Shown here piece after piece: positions 1 to 9,023 of a DNA stretch of 64,000 bases. The position numbers were made by a program, and so were the translations under genes. The DNA is taken from contig CAYNGD010000004.1 of NCBI GenBank assembly GCA_964396965.1, positions 1 to 64,000 of the forward strand. The letters are read 5' to 3'. How positions within the stretch are numbered: position 1 is the first letter of the stretch; each line of letters opens with the position of its first letter. This DNA comes from JABMRW01 sp964396965 (lineage in GTDB: Bacteria; Chloroflexota; Dehalococcoidia; Dehalococcoidales; BS750m-G39). Below the pieces are notes generated by a model, which was not told where the DNA came from, made no database searches, and saw only the letters and a program-made list of their open reading frames with translations.

Positions 1-20
1 TCTGTTGGAGGTGATACCCG

Positions 21-908
21 GTGACTTTCTTTCTACAGCTAGTGATAAGCGGTTTTGCCCTGGGCATGATCTATGCGCTGATCGCTTTAGGTTTTGTTAT
101 CATTCTTAAATGCTCTCAGGTGTTTAACATTGCCCAGGGACACTTTGTCATGATTGGTGGTTACCTGGGCTTCACCTTTCTGGTAACCTTCCACCTGCCG
201 GTCTGGCTCAGTCTGCTGGCGGCAATAGCCGTGGCCATCATAATGGGCCTGGCGATAGAGCGCCTCACCCTGCGCCCCCTAGTGGGTCAACCGGTGCTAG
301 CGATAATTATGATGACTATAGCCCTAGCCACTGTGCTGGAGGGGTTGGCGACCTTAATCTGGGGTGGTAGATACGAGACTTACCACGGAGTATTGCCTAC
401 TATCACCCTAAGCGTTGGCGAGATATCCCTACCCCCAGAGACATTAATCGGAGTGATGGTATCTATTGTTGTGGTAGCTCTGCTCATGCTTTTCTTCCGT
501 TACACCAGAAGTGGGCTGGAAATGATGGCTACCGCTGAGGACGAGCAGGTGGTGCAGAGTGCTGGTATCAAGGTAACTACCGTTTATGCCCTCTCCTGGG
601 TGATCGCCAGTATTGTTGGTGTCATTGCTGGCATTCTCTTAGGCGGCGTATCTGGCGTTATGATACCATTAGCTGAGATCGGCCTGACAGGATTTGCTGT
701 AGCGCTGCTGGGGGGGATTGACTCAATCGGTGGGGCTATTATCGCCGGTATAATAGTGGGCGTGCTACAGAATATCTCTGCCGGCTACCTGGACCCCCTA
801 TTACCCGGCGGTGACCTGGCTAGTGTCTTCCCGTTTATCGTCATGATAATTGTACTCATCTTCAGGCCCTACGGTCTATTTGGGCTGCAAAGGATAGAAA
901 GGATTTAA
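21..908 (+). CDS. livH: Branched-chain amino acid type ABC importer, permease subunit LivH
   Basis: Inner-membrane permease of a HAAT-family ABC importer that moves amino acids, amides or related small solutes into the cell. The 295-residue protein is hydrophobic throughout, with about eight predicted membrane spans. It shows the family's early segment FNIAQGHFVMIGGY (residues about 36-49) and the cytoplasmic coupling loop around RSGLEMMATAEDE. The start is GTG with GGAGGTGAT at 7-15. The second permease follows after two bases and the binding protein comes next, so the three form an operon. No ATPase genes (livG, livF) lie downstream; they must be outside the window. The family is certain; the substrate is not known. 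Confidence 0.93.
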   Translation: MTFFLQLVISGFALGMIYALIALGFVIILKCSQVFNIAQGHFVMIGGYLGFTFLVTFHLPVWLSLLAAIAVAIIMGLAIERLTLRPLVGQPVLAIIMMTIALATVLEGLATLIWGGRYETYHGVLPTITLSVGEISLPPETLIGVMVSIVVVALLMLFFRYTRSGLEMMATAEDEQVVQSAGIKVTTVYALSWVIASIVGVIAGILLGGVSGVMIPLAEIGLTGFAVALLGGIDSIGGAIIAGIIVGVLQNISAGYLDPLLPGGDLASVFPFIVMIIVLIFRPYGLFGLQRIERI

Positions 909-910
909 TA

Positions 911-1963
911 GTGGGTTTACCCAGTGGAACCTTTAACCAGAGCTACGCGCAGGACATGGCCATCTTTCGCACCAGGGCGCAGTGGGTAGTTCTGATTGCC
1001 TTCCTCATCCTTCTCTTTGCCTGCCCGCTATTTCTCAGTAAGACGATGCTGACCATAATGATTATAATCGGCATCACCATTATTGCTGTTCTCGGCCTCA
1101 ATATATTAACCGGATACTGTGGCCAAATCTCCCTGGGGCACGCCGGGTTTATGGCGGTAGGTGCCTATACCTCTGGTGTCCTCTGTGCCAAGCTTGGCTG
1201 GTCATTCTGGGCTGCCCTGCCTTGTGCTGGCCTAGCTGCGGGGATAGCGGGGGTAATCTTCGGCCTACCATCGCTAAAGATCAAGGGCTTCTACCTGATT
1301 ATGGCAACAATAGCCGCCCATTTTATTATCATCTGGGTTATACTTCAATTCCAAAATATCACTGGTGGGGCTAACGGGCTAGCTGTACCCAGACCGGAGA
1401 TAGGCGGTATAGTGTTAAAGTCTCAAGGTAGCTACTTTTACCTGGTGATGATAATTGCCTGTCTGGGGACATTCTTGGCTAAAAACATAGTCAGGACCAG
1501 GGCAGGCAGAGCCTTCATTGCTGTCAGAGATAATGACCTGGCAGCTGAGGTCATGGGGATCAATCTGTGGAGCTATAAGCTACTGGCATTCTTTATCGGC
1601 TGTGTTTATGCCGGTGTGGCTGGCTCACTGCTGGTTCACTATGTTGCTTTTGCCACCACTGACGCGTTTCCCTTTATGAATTCGGTCTGGTATCTGGGCA
1701 TGCTGATTGTCGGCGGTATGGGCAGCATCACGGGAGCTATCTTTGGCACTGTGTTCCTTAAGCTGCTGGATCAGCTGGTCACTATTTCTGGCCCGATGTT
1801 AGCCGCGACTTTCCCGGCTATTGCCGCCCAAGCAGCCGCTTCACTCGGCCTCATCATGCGCGGCTTGATAATTGCCATCTTCCTCATCTTTGAGCCGAGA
1901 GGTCTGGCCCACCGGTGGGAGATGGTCAAGGCATATTATCGGCTATGGCCTTTCTCATATTAA
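911..1963 (+). CDS. livM: Branched-chain amino acid type ABC importer, permease subunit LivM
   Basis: Second permease of the same importer, expected to pair with LivH in the membrane. The 350-residue protein carries the LivM signature GYCGQISLGHAGFMAVGAY (residues about 73-91) and the coupling loop with RTRAGRAFIAVRDNDLAAEVMG. It has about nine hydrophobic spans. The GTG start follows the livH stop after two bases and has only a weak Shine-Dalgarno (AAAGGA), so translation may be coupled to livH. An internal ATG at 956 would remove 15 residues of a non-conserved leader and is a possible alternative start. The C-terminus (EPRGLAHRWE) is typical of the family. Confidence 0.92.
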   Translation: MGLPSGTFNQSYAQDMAIFRTRAQWVVLIAFLILLFACPLFLSKTMLTIMIIIGITIIAVLGLNILTGYCGQISLGHAGFMAVGAYTSGVLCAKLGWSFWAALPCAGLAAGIAGVIFGLPSLKIKGFYLIMATIAAHFIIIWVILQFQNITGGANGLAVPRPEIGGIVLKSQGSYFYLVMIIACLGTFLAKNIVRTRAGRAFIAVRDNDLAAEVMGINLWSYKLLAFFIGCVYAGVAGSLLVHYVAFATTDAFPFMNSVWYLGMLIVGGMGSITGAIFGTVFLKLLDQLVTISGPMLAATFPAIAAQAAASLGLIMRGLIIAIFLIFEPRGLAHRWEMVKAYYRLWPFSY

Positions 1964-2051
1964 AATAGCAAAATAAGTGAAAGGGGGTGGTTAAGTTTAA
2001 GAGAACGGCTAATTTATGGGTTAGACTAAATTAAACTAGAAAGGAGAAGAA

Positions 2052-3398
2052 ATGGCTAAGATTAAATGGGTGATTATAGCTTCCCTGGTTATTCTGCTGT
2101 TGGCAATGCCTCTGTTTACTGCCTGCCCGACAACAGCCCCAACAACGGCACCGCCAACAACGACGCTGCCAACAATACCACCGCCAACAACACCACCGCC
2201 ACCGGCAGTACAAACACTATATATCGGTGGCACCATGTCGCTAACCGGTGCCTACGCTGAGGACTCGGCAGCAGTTCTGGCTGGCTTTGAGGACTATGCT
2301 AAATATGTAACTGACAACCATAATTTGGCTCCATGGTACACAGATAAGACACTCCCCGATAATGTAAAAGTGGAGGTGCTGTGGCTAGATGATGCGCTGG
2401 ACCCAAATAAGGCGATTTCTAACTATGAGGACCTCAAGGCTAAAGGACTGCTGGTCGAACATGGCTCGGGCTCGCCACAAGTGCTGGCAATAATGGACAA
2501 GCTAAATGATGACCGTGTAGGTGCCACCACCATGGCCGTTGGCCCCTATCTCCTGTCGCCGCCAAGAACTTTCTTTATTCAGTACCCCATTTATACCGAT
2601 GCCGACGCTGCCATCGCCGACTGGTTCATGGACCAATGGAAGGCGTCCGGAAAAACCACCAAACCAAAGGTTGCCTACCTTACCGCCGATAATGCCATGG
2701 GTAAGTCAATTGTGGTACCCGAGATGCAAGCGTATTTAGAGAGCATTGGATATCAGTTTGTTGGCGTTCAGTATGTACCTCTGGTACCTACGTCACCACC
2801 AACCACCCAGCTTTTGTGGCTGAAGGATCACAAGGTTGACCTTGCCCTTGGCGTTATGATTAACCCCGGTGCCCAGCCAACATATAAGGAAATGGTCAGG
2901 CTGGGTATGGGACCTGACCTTAGCTACAAGATAGTCTTTGGCACTGCTTCCCCAGGTCACGCTGTGGTGTTCGCTCAGGCTATGGGTGAGCTGGGTGACG
3001 GTTATGTCTGCGCCGGTAGCTATCCTCCCTTGGATGACCTCACTGTCCCCGGGGTTAAGTTCTGTAACGACCTGCAGGATAAGTATCGCCCTGACAAGAA
3101 GGTTACCCACATCATGTATGAGCACGGCGTTGTTGAAGCCATGATTCAGGTTGAGGCGTTACGGCTTGCTCTTGAAAATACTGGCAAGTCTGCTGACCAG
3201 CTACAGCCGGTTGACGTGCTAGAGAAAGGCTTTTATCAGATTAAAGACTTTGATACGGGTGACATAACCAGTACACCGCTGAACTTTGGTCCGGGTCAAG
3301 TTTATGGCATAACCAAAGTACTTGTTCAGCAGGTACAGGGAGGCAAGGCTGTGACCCTGGGCACCTGGCCAGTTCACAACATTTACAAGCACGAATAA
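2052..3398 (+). CDS. ABC importer substrate-binding lipoprotein (LivK-like, periplasmic binding fold type I)
   Basis: Extracytoplasmic solute-binding protein that delivers the ligand to the LivHM permease. Residues 1-25 form a lipoprotein signal peptide with lipobox LFTAC, Cys25 being the lipidated residue. A Thr/Pro-rich tether of about 30 residues (CPTTAPTTAPP and onward) follows, then the mature domain opening with YIGGTMSLTGAYAEDSA, which is the family's first ligand-binding segment. The total of 448 residues is longer than classic LivK, partly because of the tether. A good Shine-Dalgarno (AAAGGAGAAGAA) precedes ATG. The ligand cannot be read from sequence; in anaerobes with aromatic degradation genes such proteins sometimes bind aromatic acids, but that is only a possibility here. 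Confidence 0.88.
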   Translation: MAKIKWVIIASLVILLLAMPLFTACPTTAPTTAPPTTTLPTIPPPTTPPPPAVQTLYIGGTMSLTGAYAEDSAAVLAGFEDYAKYVTDNHNLAPWYTDKTLPDNVKVEVLWLDDALDPNKAISNYEDLKAKGLLVEHGSGSPQVLAIMDKLNDDRVGATTMAVGPYLLSPPRTFFIQYPIYTDADAAIADWFMDQWKASGKTTKPKVAYLTADNAMGKSIVVPEMQAYLESIGYQFVGVQYVPLVPTSPPTTQLLWLKDHKVDLALGVMINPGAQPTYKEMVRLGMGPDLSYKIVFGTASPGHAVVFAQAMGELGDGYVCAGSYPPLDDLTVPGVKFCNDLQDKYRPDKKVTHIMYEHGVVEAMIQVEALRLALENTGKSADQLQPVDVLEKGFYQIKDFDTGDITSTPLNFGPGQVYGITKVLVQQVQGGKAVTLGTWPVHNIYKHE

Positions 3399-3404
3399 CT
3401 ATTA

Positions 3405-3438
3405 TTCTGGGGGCTCCAGGCCTCTGGAGCCCCCAGAA
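3405..3438. terminator. Perfect 15-bp stem hairpin after the importer operon
   Basis: Inverted repeat TTCTGGGGGCTCCAG / CTGGAGCCCCCAGAA with a 4-nt loop (GCCT), six bases after the stop codon of the binding protein. No T-tract follows, so it may act as an mRNA 3'-end stabiliser or a factor-assisted or bidirectional terminator between convergent genes. The rest of 3439-3580 shows nothing recognisable. Confidence 0.6.
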
Positions 3439-3580
3439 ACTCCCATGCTTGCGAGTCGGGGGCCTTGTTGGTAAAATGAGGTTTCAATAGGCTAGATGGA
3501 AAGTTGGAAAGCTAGGATAAAGGTTCTTTGTTCCGTCCACTGAACTCCACCAGAGATGTAGAATCAGATCGCCTGGTCTT

Positions 3581-5428
3581 CTATGGCCAGAGTTCTTTAG
3601 CCACGTCATCCAGCCCCAGCTCCAGCAGCTTCTTTTTACTCGGCTTACACGAATTGGGGTCCCAGTCCATAGCCGCCAAGTATTCGCTGAATATCTCATC
3701 CCTGTTCAGAGTTATCCCAGCGCGGGGGCCGACTTTCTTCGGTGGTATACCCATCATCCTGTCCGGGTATTTAAACGGCAGCTTCACCCCCTCGCGGATG
3801 TTGAAAGCCTGCCGAATATTATCCACCCTCTCCCCGGCCTTGAGTATCTCTTCCCTGGTCACCTCCCAGCCGGTGATGACCCCGAAAGACTCAACAAACT
3901 GGTCAAAATAGCCCAGTCCGTCTCCATATGCTATCATGCAGCACCCCGCGGCGTTCATGGCGTGATAAATGGTGCTGCCTACCTTGTGCGGTTTACCCCG
4001 CCCCTTGAAGGTCTGGTCATCGTACTCAGGCAAAGCACCCTCCGGGTGCGGGAATTCGCCGGCCTGGGTGTGACGGGCCGGGGTCGGCTCCGCCCCGTAG
4101 CCGATGGCGAAGCCATATCCAGCTCTTGGGTCGTGGGCTGGGATTTCCTGTCCCCCAATGTGCATGGCGTATTTCTCAGAGCCCTTAGCGATTCTCTCCG
4201 AGGCTATCTTGACACCATCGGCTAGGATTGCTCCAAAGCCCTCTCGCCTGGCTATCTTCTCGGTCATGGCCACGATTGACCTGTGGTTGCCCCAGGTCAT
4301 CTCGAGGCCATCGGTGTCTTGCCTGGTGATGAGGCCATTCTCGTAGCATTCGATGGTGAAGGCGATACAGGCCCCGGCTGAGATGGTATCCAGACCATAG
4401 CGATTGCAGATATCGTTGGCCTTGATTATCGAGGCGAGGTTGGAGTTGAGGCAGTTGCTGCCGAACATAGCCAGGGTCTCGTACTCGGGCTTGTGGACGC
4501 CTGCCGGGTATTGATACTCACCGGTGCCTGCCTTCATGTGCCCGCCACAGGCGATGGGGCAGCGCCAGCAGCCATATCTCCTCTCCAGCTGGGCGATAAC
4601 CGATTCGCCGCCGATAGCCTTATACTCCGGAAGGTCAACCACCACCGTACCCGCCCAGTTCTTCGCCGGTGCATCATCGGACTCAGCCGACATGTTAAAG
4701 AGGCCCGACGTGCCGAATTGCCTCATGAAACCGGCCCTGGGGCCCAGATTCGCCAGGTGCCTCTTTCTCATCTCACTGGCTCTCTTCTCATCGGCCACGG
4801 GTACCTTCATACTGCCTTTTACCGCTACCGCCTTTAGCCTCTTTGAGCCCATGACGGCACCCAGTCCGGAACGGCCGGCTAACCGGCCCTTGTGAGTTAC
4901 CACTCCAGCGATGAGAGAAACATTCTCTCCCGATGGGCCGATACAGGCTATTTCTGCCTCCTTACCGAGTTCTCCTCTAAGCATGTCCTCGGTTTCGTAT
5001 GAATCCTTACCCCATAGATGGGTGGCGTCTCTAATCTCGGCTTTGTCATTGTCAATGTAGAGGTAGGCCGGTTTTTCAGCTATGCCGGTAAAGAACACCG
5101 CGTCATATCCGGCAAACTTCAGGTGGGGGCCGAAATTACCGCCTGAGTTGGCATCACCCCAGCTCCCTGTCAGCGGCGATTTAGCCACTATTGCGTATCT
5201 GGCACCACCTAGGGTAGCGGTCCCGGTAAGCACGCCCGTAGTAAAACCAAGAATATTATCCGGGCCCAGTGGGTCAACGCCGGCCTTCTGCCGGCTGAAG
5301 AGGATTCGGGCACCCAGGCCGTAGCCCCCTAAAAAATCGCGGCCAAGCTTTTCATCGAGCACCTCGTCCCTCAGTTCGTGCCTGGAAAGGTCCACCCACA
5401 GCATCTTTCCCATAAAACCTCGCGCCAT
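3581..5428 (-). CDS. aor: Aldehyde:ferredoxin oxidoreductase (tungstopterin, AOR family)
   Basis: Cytosolic tungsten-pterin enzyme that interconverts aldehydes and carboxylates with ferredoxin. The 615-residue length matches the family. The N-terminal domain shows GGYGLGAR, then GARYAIVAKSPLTG and SGGNFGP. The [4Fe-4S] ligands are Cys287, Cys290 and Cys294 in YGCWRCPIAC, with Cys496 or Cys497 (AAGCC) as the fourth. DPRAGYGFAIGYGAEPTPARHT is the usual C-terminal pterin segment. The ATG start has GGAGGTAGCTCC before it and a clear sigma70-type promoter at 5452-5480. It stands alone without an obvious ferredoxin or MoaD partner, so the physiological aldehyde is unknown. It could detoxify aldehydes made from aromatic or amino acid degradation. 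Confidence 0.92.
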   Translation of the reverse strand: MARGFMGKMLWVDLSRHELRDEVLDEKLGRDFLGGYGLGARILFSRQKAGVDPLGPDNILGFTTGVLTGTATLGGARYAIVAKSPLTGSWGDANSGGNFGPHLKFAGYDAVFFTGIAEKPAYLYIDNDKAEIRDATHLWGKDSYETEDMLRGELGKEAEIACIGPSGENVSLIAGVVTHKGRLAGRSGLGAVMGSKRLKAVAVKGSMKVPVADEKRASEMRKRHLANLGPRAGFMRQFGTSGLFNMSAESDDAPAKNWAGTVVVDLPEYKAIGGESVIAQLERRYGCWRCPIACGGHMKAGTGEYQYPAGVHKPEYETLAMFGSNCLNSNLASIIKANDICNRYGLDTISAGACIAFTIECYENGLITRQDTDGLEMTWGNHRSIVAMTEKIARREGFGAILADGVKIASERIAKGSEKYAMHIGGQEIPAHDPRAGYGFAIGYGAEPTPARHTQAGEFPHPEGALPEYDDQTFKGRGKPHKVGSTIYHAMNAAGCCMIAYGDGLGYFDQFVESFGVITGWEVTREEILKAGERVDNIRQAFNIREGVKLPFKYPDRMMGIPPKKVGPRAGITLNRDEIFSEYLAAMDWDPNSCKPSKKKLLELGLDDVAKELWP

Positions 5429-5451
5429 GGAGCTACCTCCTTTACACAGGT

Positions 5452-5480
5452 ATGTTACCTTCCTAACAAGTGGATGTCAA
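5452..5480 (-). promoter_or_regulatory. Sigma70-type promoter of the aldehyde oxidoreductase gene
   Basis: On the minus strand TTGACA (5475-5480), a 17-bp spacer, then TAACAT (5452-5457). It lies 24 bases before the ATG, with the Shine-Dalgarno in between. This is one of the clearest leadered promoters in the window. Further upstream, around 5546-5560, the palindrome TAACCT-AAA-AGGTTA may be an operator; no gene or tRNA is visible in 5481-5650. Confidence 0.65.
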
Positions 5481-5650
5481 TTTTTACGGCGGCTTTGGAA
5501 TAGTTGCTTGCCTTCACTCTGCGATTTTCTACTTTGAGCCCTAACCTAAAAGGTTAAGAGCAGCACTCCCCATAAGTACTTAAGCGACAGGAATCTCTCT
5601 GCCTAGGTTGATTTAGGCGCTGCCGGACCTTTAGCTGGATTGATTCGGCA

Positions 5651-6718
5651 TCACAGTTCAACCCTGGCGTCGTCGCCGACAAGAAGGCTTACCGCCGCCG
5701 GGCTGTGCTCTCCTTTGACTACCGTTGCCCCCCTGCCGATGAGGCTGTTGGCTAGTCCTTTAACCCCGCGGAGACGGCAATTTTCCAGGACTATCGAGTT
5801 CTCAATCGAGCTGTCTTCAATAACGGTGCCGGCGCCGATACTGGCGAAGGGGCCGACCACTGCGTTTTTAATCTGGCAGTCCCCGGACACTGAGGCCGGC
5901 CCCCGAATAGTGCTGGAGGCTACCTCTGTCCCCGGCCCGATGGCCACCCGGCCCACCGCCTGGCTTAATGAATCGAGGCTGCCCCTGATGTCCCGCTTAA
6001 GCTGGCGGTCAAGCACCATCCGGTTGGCGGCCAGAAGGTCGTCCTTGCTGCCGGTATCCAGCCACCACCCCTCAAGAATGTAGCTCCTGACCTGTCTGCC
6101 CATCTCCAGGAGCTTCTGGATAGCATCGGTTATCTCCAGTTCGCCCCGCGCCGAAGGCTTTATTTTGGCGATAGCCCGGTGAATCTCCGCAGTGAAGAGA
6201 TAGGCCCCCACCAAGGCCAGTTTGCTCTTCGGCTCTTTCGGCTTTTCCACCAGGCGCACTACCCTCCCGGAAGGGTCAAGCTCGGCCACGCCGAAGGCCT
6301 TGGGGTCGGCCACCTCCTTAAGCAGGATGAGGGCCTCCGGGGCATCGGTCTGGAACCGCGTGACGAAATCGCTGACGCCGCCCTCGATGAGGTTATCGCC
6401 CAGGAAGAGGAGGAAACGGGAGTCGCCGAGGAAACCCTGGGCTGTCTTGACGGCATGGGCCAGGCCCAGCGGCTCGGCTTGATTTATATAGGTGATGTGG
6501 CTGTCCCACCTTGAGCCGTCGCCCGCCGCCTTTTTTATCTCGTCGGCTGTTTCCGGGGAGACGACGATGCCGGTATCGGTGATGCCAGCCTCCCTTATCT
6601 GCTCCAGGACGTAGAACAGGATGGGCTTATTGGCCACCGGCAGCAGATGCTTGGCGATGGTATAGGTGACCGGCCTGAGCCTGGTCCCCCGGCCGCCGCA
6701 AAGGACCAGCCCCTTCAC
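5651..6718 (-). CDS. Glucose-1-phosphate thymidylyltransferase, long form (sugar nucleotidyltransferase plus left-handed beta helix)
   Basis: Transfers a nucleotidyl group to glucose-1-phosphate, normally giving dTDP-glucose. The motif GLVLCGGRGTRLRPVT at the N-terminus is the nucleotide-binding loop, KHLLPVANKPILFY is the sugar-1-P segment, and the C-terminal third (about residues 245-355) consists of hexapeptide-like repeats typical of the long RmlA/StrD class. The GTG at 6718 is chosen because the conserved fold begins there (VKGLVLCGG). Extending to the ATG at 6790 would add unconserved residues and run over the divergent promoter. TGCTATAAA at 6753-6761 is a likely -10. The gene is divergent from the trehalose-6-P synthase, so it may supply a sugar nucleotide to the glycogen/trehalose block, but base specificity cannot be read from sequence. 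Confidence 0.82.
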   Translation of the reverse strand: MKGLVLCGGRGTRLRPVTYTIAKHLLPVANKPILFYVLEQIREAGITDTGIVVSPETADEIKKAAGDGSRWDSHITYINQAEPLGLAHAVKTAQGFLGDSRFLLFLGDNLIEGGVSDFVTRFQTDAPEALILLKEVADPKAFGVAELDPSGRVVRLVEKPKEPKSKLALVGAYLFTAEIHRAIAKIKPSARGELEITDAIQKLLEMGRQVRSYILEGWWLDTGSKDDLLAANRMVLDRQLKRDIRGSLDSLSQAVGRVAIGPGTEVASSTIRGPASVSGDCQIKNAVVGPFASIGAGTVIEDSSIENSIVLENCRLRGVKGLANSLIGRGATVVKGEHSPAAVSLLVGDDARVEL

Positions 6719-6781
6719 TATCCCGCCCTGACCTGGAGCATCAAAAGTCACGTTTATAGCATAGCATTCAGCCGCGGCAAG

Positions 6782-6821
6782 TTCAATCATAGTAAAGGGG
6801 TGTGTTATAATCTTAATTATG
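6782..6821 (+). promoter_or_regulatory. Leaderless promoter of the trehalose-6-phosphate synthase gene
   Basis: TATAAT at 6806-6811 sits only seven bases before the ATG at 6819, with TTCAAT (6782-6787) as a weak -35 and an 18-bp spacer. The transcription start would fall on or next to the A of ATG, and there is no Shine-Dalgarno. The same spacing recurs at several other genes in this window. Confidence 0.65.
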
Positions 6822-9023
6822 GGGCAGGAGAATCAGAACAGGCTGCTGATTGTCTCCAACCGGCTGCCGATTAGCGTGGCCAAGAGGAGGGGGAGGCTGC
6901 GCTTTGAGCCCAGCGTTGGCGGCCTAGTTACGGCGCTGGGCGCCTTTTATAAATCTCGCCCCAGCCTCTGGCTAGGCTGGCCCGGCATTGAGCTGGAAAG
7001 GGTGGCCGGGTCGGATCGGGAGGAGGTGGAGGCAAGGCTAGCCTCGGAGAGCTGTCACCCGGTCTTTCTCTCGCAGCGGGATATCGAAGACTACTATCAC
7101 GGGTTCTGTAACAAGACTATCTGGCCTCTCTTTCACTACTTCCCGGAGTACACCGTGTATAGTGCTGATCTCTGGCGGGCCTACCGGCGAGTCAACCAGC
7201 TTTTCGCCGAGGCGGTTGCCGGTGTTGCCCGGCCCGGCGATATTATCTGGGTACAAGATTATCATCTGATGCTTCTGCCCGAGCTTATCAGAGAGAAGCT
7301 GCCGGAGATGCCGGTGGGCTTTTTCCTGCACATTCCCTTCCCCTCTTTTGAGATATTCCGCCTGCTGCCGTGGCGAAGACAGCTGTTAGAAGGACTGCTG
7401 GGGGCCGAGCTCGTCGGCTTTCACACCTACGATTACGTCCAGCACTTTCTCAACAGCGTACACAGCCTGCTGGGCTACGAGAGCTTTATGGGTAAAATCA
7501 CCGCCGCCGACCGGATAACCAAAGCCGACGTCTTTCCCCTGGGGATAGACTACCGGCACTTTTACCGCACCGCCCGGAGTTCAGCGGTGCGCAGCCAGGC
7601 CGGCCAGTTACGAGAGAAGCTAGGAAACGGCAAGATAGTCCTATCGATAGACCGCCTCGACTACACCAAGGGTATTACCCAGCGGCTGGAGGCCTTTGAC
7701 CTCTTTCTGGAAAGGCATCCGGAGCAGCGGGAAAAGCTGGTCCTGGTTCTGGTGGTGGTCCCCTCCCGGACCAGGGTGGAGCAGTACGCCCAGCTAAAAA
7801 AACGGGTAGATGAGCTTGTCGGCGAAATCAACGGCAAATATGGCTCTATCGGCTGGACGCCCATCTGGTACCTCTACCGTTCTTTGCCTTTTGATTCCAT
7901 GGTCGCCTTCTATAACCTGGCCGATATCGCCCTGCTTACCCCCCTCCGCGACGGCATGAACCTCGTCGCCAAGGAGTATATCGCCAGCAAGACCGACGGC
8001 AGGGGGGTGTTGATTATCAGTGAGACCGCCGGGGTGGCCAAGGAGCTTGGGGAGGCCATCGTCATCAACGTTAGTAACCCGGAGGAGATTGTCCGGGCAC
8101 TGGAGACAGCCCTGGCCATGCCCAAGAGTGAGCAGAAAGGGCGCAACCGGATAATGCAGCAGCGACTAGAGCGCTACCATGTGGGGCGGTGGGCCGACGA
8201 GTTCATTGATAGGCTGCTCTACACCAGACAGCTTCAGGACGAGATGGGTACGAGGGTACTGAATAATGAGGCACGGGACAGGCTGGTCGGCGATTTCCAG
8301 CAGAGCCGGCAGAGATTAATAATCCTGGGCTACGACGGCACCCTTATCCCCTTCTCGGCCACGCCGGAGCAGGCCAGGCCGACTGCTATGGTGAGAAGAC
8401 TGCTCAAGAGACTGGCCGCTGACCCCGGGAGCGAGGTGGTGCTGGTCAGCGGGCGCGACCGGCATACCCTGGAGAGATGGTTCGGCAGTCTGGGGGTGGG
8501 GCTGGTGGCGGAACACGGTGCCTGGGCCAGGGAGAAGGGTAAACCCTGGAAGGCGGGGGGAAGCCTGCCCCAGGACTGGAAAGTAGAACTGCGCCCCATC
8601 CTGGAGCGGTATGTGGACAGGACGCCGGGCTCTTTCGTTGAGGAAAAGGAGTTCTCCCTGGTCTGGCACTACCGGAAGGCCGAGCCCAGCCTGGGCGAGT
8701 TGAGAGCTAGAGAGTTGGTAGACGACCTTTCCAATATTACCGGCAACCTCAGCCTTCAGGTGTTGGAGGGGAACCGGATAGTGGAGGTAAAAAACGCCGG
8801 CGTGACCAAAGGGCAGGCAGTTCTACGCTGGGTCTCCCGGCAAGAGTGGGACTTTATATTAGCTATCGGCGATGACTTGGCCGATGAGGATATTTTCAAG
8901 GTGTTACCGGCTACCGCCTGGACTATCAAGGTGGGGGTGGGTGCCTCCGCCGCCCGATTTAGCCTTGGTTCACCGGGCCAAGTGGCAGCTCTACTGACAG
9001 CAATGGTGAGAGGTCGGCGTTGA
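6819..9023 (+). CDS. otsA: Trehalose-6-phosphate synthase (GT20) fused to an OtsB-like domain lacking the catalytic Asp
   Basis: Makes trehalose-6-phosphate from a nucleotide-glucose and glucose-6-phosphate. The GT20 half (about residues 1-470) has VSNRLPIS, VGGLVTAL, WVQDYHLMLLP, DRLDYTKGI (Arg279, Lys284 for phosphate binding) and LRDGMNLVAKEY, all intact. The C-terminal half (about 495-734) is an OtsB-type HAD domain with VLVSGRD, AEHGAW, KNAGVTKGQA and GDDLADEDIF. Its motif I reads LGYDGTL: the nucleophilic Asp is Gly504 (GGC), while the second Asp506 remains. By HAD chemistry this domain should not dephosphorylate, so it is probably structural or regulatory. The leaderless start is set by the promoter. 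The 3' end overlaps the convergent glycosyltransferase by 65 bp. Glucosylglycerol-phosphate synthase is a less likely alternative. Confidence 0.88.
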   Translation: MGQENQNRLLIVSNRLPISVAKRRGRLRFEPSVGGLVTALGAFYKSRPSLWLGWPGIELERVAGSDREEVEARLASESCHPVFLSQRDIEDYYHGFCNKTIWPLFHYFPEYTVYSADLWRAYRRVNQLFAEAVAGVARPGDIIWVQDYHLMLLPELIREKLPEMPVGFFLHIPFPSFEIFRLLPWRRQLLEGLLGAELVGFHTYDYVQHFLNSVHSLLGYESFMGKITAADRITKADVFPLGIDYRHFYRTARSSAVRSQAGQLREKLGNGKIVLSIDRLDYTKGITQRLEAFDLFLERHPEQREKLVLVLVVVPSRTRVEQYAQLKKRVDELVGEINGKYGSIGWTPIWYLYRSLPFDSMVAFYNLADIALLTPLRDGMNLVAKEYIASKTDGRGVLIISETAGVAKELGEAIVINVSNPEEIVRALETALAMPKSEQKGRNRIMQQRLERYHVGRWADEFIDRLLYTRQLQDEMGTRVLNNEARDRLVGDFQQSRQRLIILGYDGTLIPFSATPEQARPTAMVRRLLKRLAADPGSEVVLVSGRDRHTLERWFGSLGVGLVAEHGAWAREKGKPWKAGGSLPQDWKVELRPILERYVDRTPGSFVEEKEFSLVWHYRKAEPSLGELRARELVDDLSNITGNLSLQVLEGNRIVEVKNAGVTKGQAVLRWVSRQEWDFILAIGDDLADEDIFKVLPATAWTIKVGVGASAARFSLGSPGQVAALLTAMVRGRR

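Noticed and set aside
2031..2260. Cys/Trp/Gly-rich and Asn/Thr-rich short frames around the binding-protein start
   Set aside because: They arise from the Thr/Pro-codon repeat that encodes the lipoprotein tether; not genes or a DNA repeat of its own.
6781..6790. GTTCAATCAT shared with 10623-10632
   Set aside because: A ten-base match between two promoter regions is short, lies at different distances from the starts, and has no second support.
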